From NCBI GenBank assembly GCA_025061975.1, contig JANXBB010000152.1, positions 1 through 6,540 of the forward strand: a stretch of 6,540 bases of DNA, read 5' to 3'. The notes below the pieces were generated by a model, which was given only the letters and a program-made list of their open reading frames with translations, had not been told where the DNA came from and made no database searches. The stretch is from Caldifarciminota bacterium. GTDB lineage: Bacteria; Hydrothermota; Tepidihabitantia; Tepidihabitantales; CAIPLT01. Shown here piece by piece: positions 6,286 through 6,540 of this stretch (positions within the stretch are counted from its first letter, which is position 1; each line of letters opens with the position of its first letter). The position numbers and the translations under genes were made by a program.

Positions 6286-6540
6286 ATGGCCCCGAAAATA
6301 TTAATGATTTCATATTACACCCCACCGATTGGTACAAGTGGTGCAGTTCGAGTAACAAAATTTGCGAAATACTTAAAATATTTTAAGTGGGAACCAATAA
6401 TACTTACAACAAAAATTACAGCATATTATCATTATGACTATACGTTACTAAATGATCTAAACAACATTAAAATTTACAGAAGCGAAACCTTAGATTTGGG
6501 AAGAATTTTGCATTTATTAAAAATCCATGTACCGCCTCCA
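6286..6540 (+). CDS. GT4-type glycosyltransferase, N-terminal part, cut by window edge
   Basis: An open frame of 85 codons begins MAPKILMISYYTPPIGTSGA and reaches the window edge. It matches the N-terminus of family GT4 (GT-B fold) glycosyltransferases: a first beta strand (KILMISYY), a donor/acceptor-proximal loop rich in Pro and Gly (TPPIGTSGAVR), then helix KFAKYLKYF and strand WEPIILTTK. Such enzymes move sugars from nucleotide donors in polysaccharide or glycoconjugate synthesis. The C-terminal donor-binding domain lies outside the window, so the sugar and acceptor cannot be named. The ATG at 6286 is preferred over the one at 6304, because it keeps the first strand whole and lies 8 nt after a strong -10 box. 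The gene is divergent from the rest of the window and probably begins a separate cell-surface glycan cluster. Confidence 0.85.
   Translation, partial: MAPKILMISYYTPPIGTSGAVRVTKFAKYLKYFKWEPIILTTKITAYYHYDYTLLNDLNNIKIYRSETLDLGRILHLLKIHVPPP

Overview
This is an AT-rich bacterial window. Two genes are cut by its edges and four are complete, and five of the six lie on the minus strand. In minus-strand transcription order they are: an isoaspartyl peptidase/type 2 L-asparaginase (5220-6089), metK (4007-5179), ahcY (2714-3970), a large secreted M14 zinc carboxypeptidase (168-2414), and the first 42 codons of gcvT (1-128). The first 85 codons of a GT4-type glycosyltransferase run off the right edge on the plus strand (6286-6540).

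The M14 protein combines a signal peptide, a jelly-roll domain like those of immune-inhibitor-A-type proteins, and a FlgD/T9SS-like C-terminal domain. The adenosylhomocysteinase is of the short, archaeal/Thermotoga-like type. Together these suggest an uncultured lineage such as candidate phylum WOR-3 or an FCB-related group. This is inference from domain style, not proof. The standard bacterial code fits every gene.

By function, MetK makes S-adenosylmethionine and AhcY removes the S-adenosylhomocysteine left by methyl transfer. The pair is 36 nt apart and is probably co-transcribed as an activated-methyl-cycle unit. GcvT would feed the folate one-carbon pool but appears to have its own promoter. 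The isoaspartyl peptidase and M14 carboxypeptidase are peptide-degrading enzymes, one probably cytoplasmic and one exported.

The most striking feature is the promoters. Three gene starts (gcvT, metK, glycosyltransferase) are preceded by a sigma70-like -35/-10 pair with a 16-nt spacer whose -10 box ends only 7-8 nt before the ATG. Transcription would begin at or next to the start codon, so these mRNAs look leaderless, and none has a Shine-Dalgarno sequence. A fourth copy of the arrangement, divergent from the glycosyltransferase promoter, sits 6 nt before a 19-codon ORF upstream of the asparaginase. The M14 gene is the exception, with a 17-nt spacer, a short leader and a clear AGGAG. The -35 boxes of the divergent pair lie on a perfect 16-bp palindrome, a possible operator.

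The roughly 240 nt between ahcY and the M14 promoter (2472-2713) holds nothing I can identify. I see no RNA gene, mobile element, CRISPR array or riboswitch.
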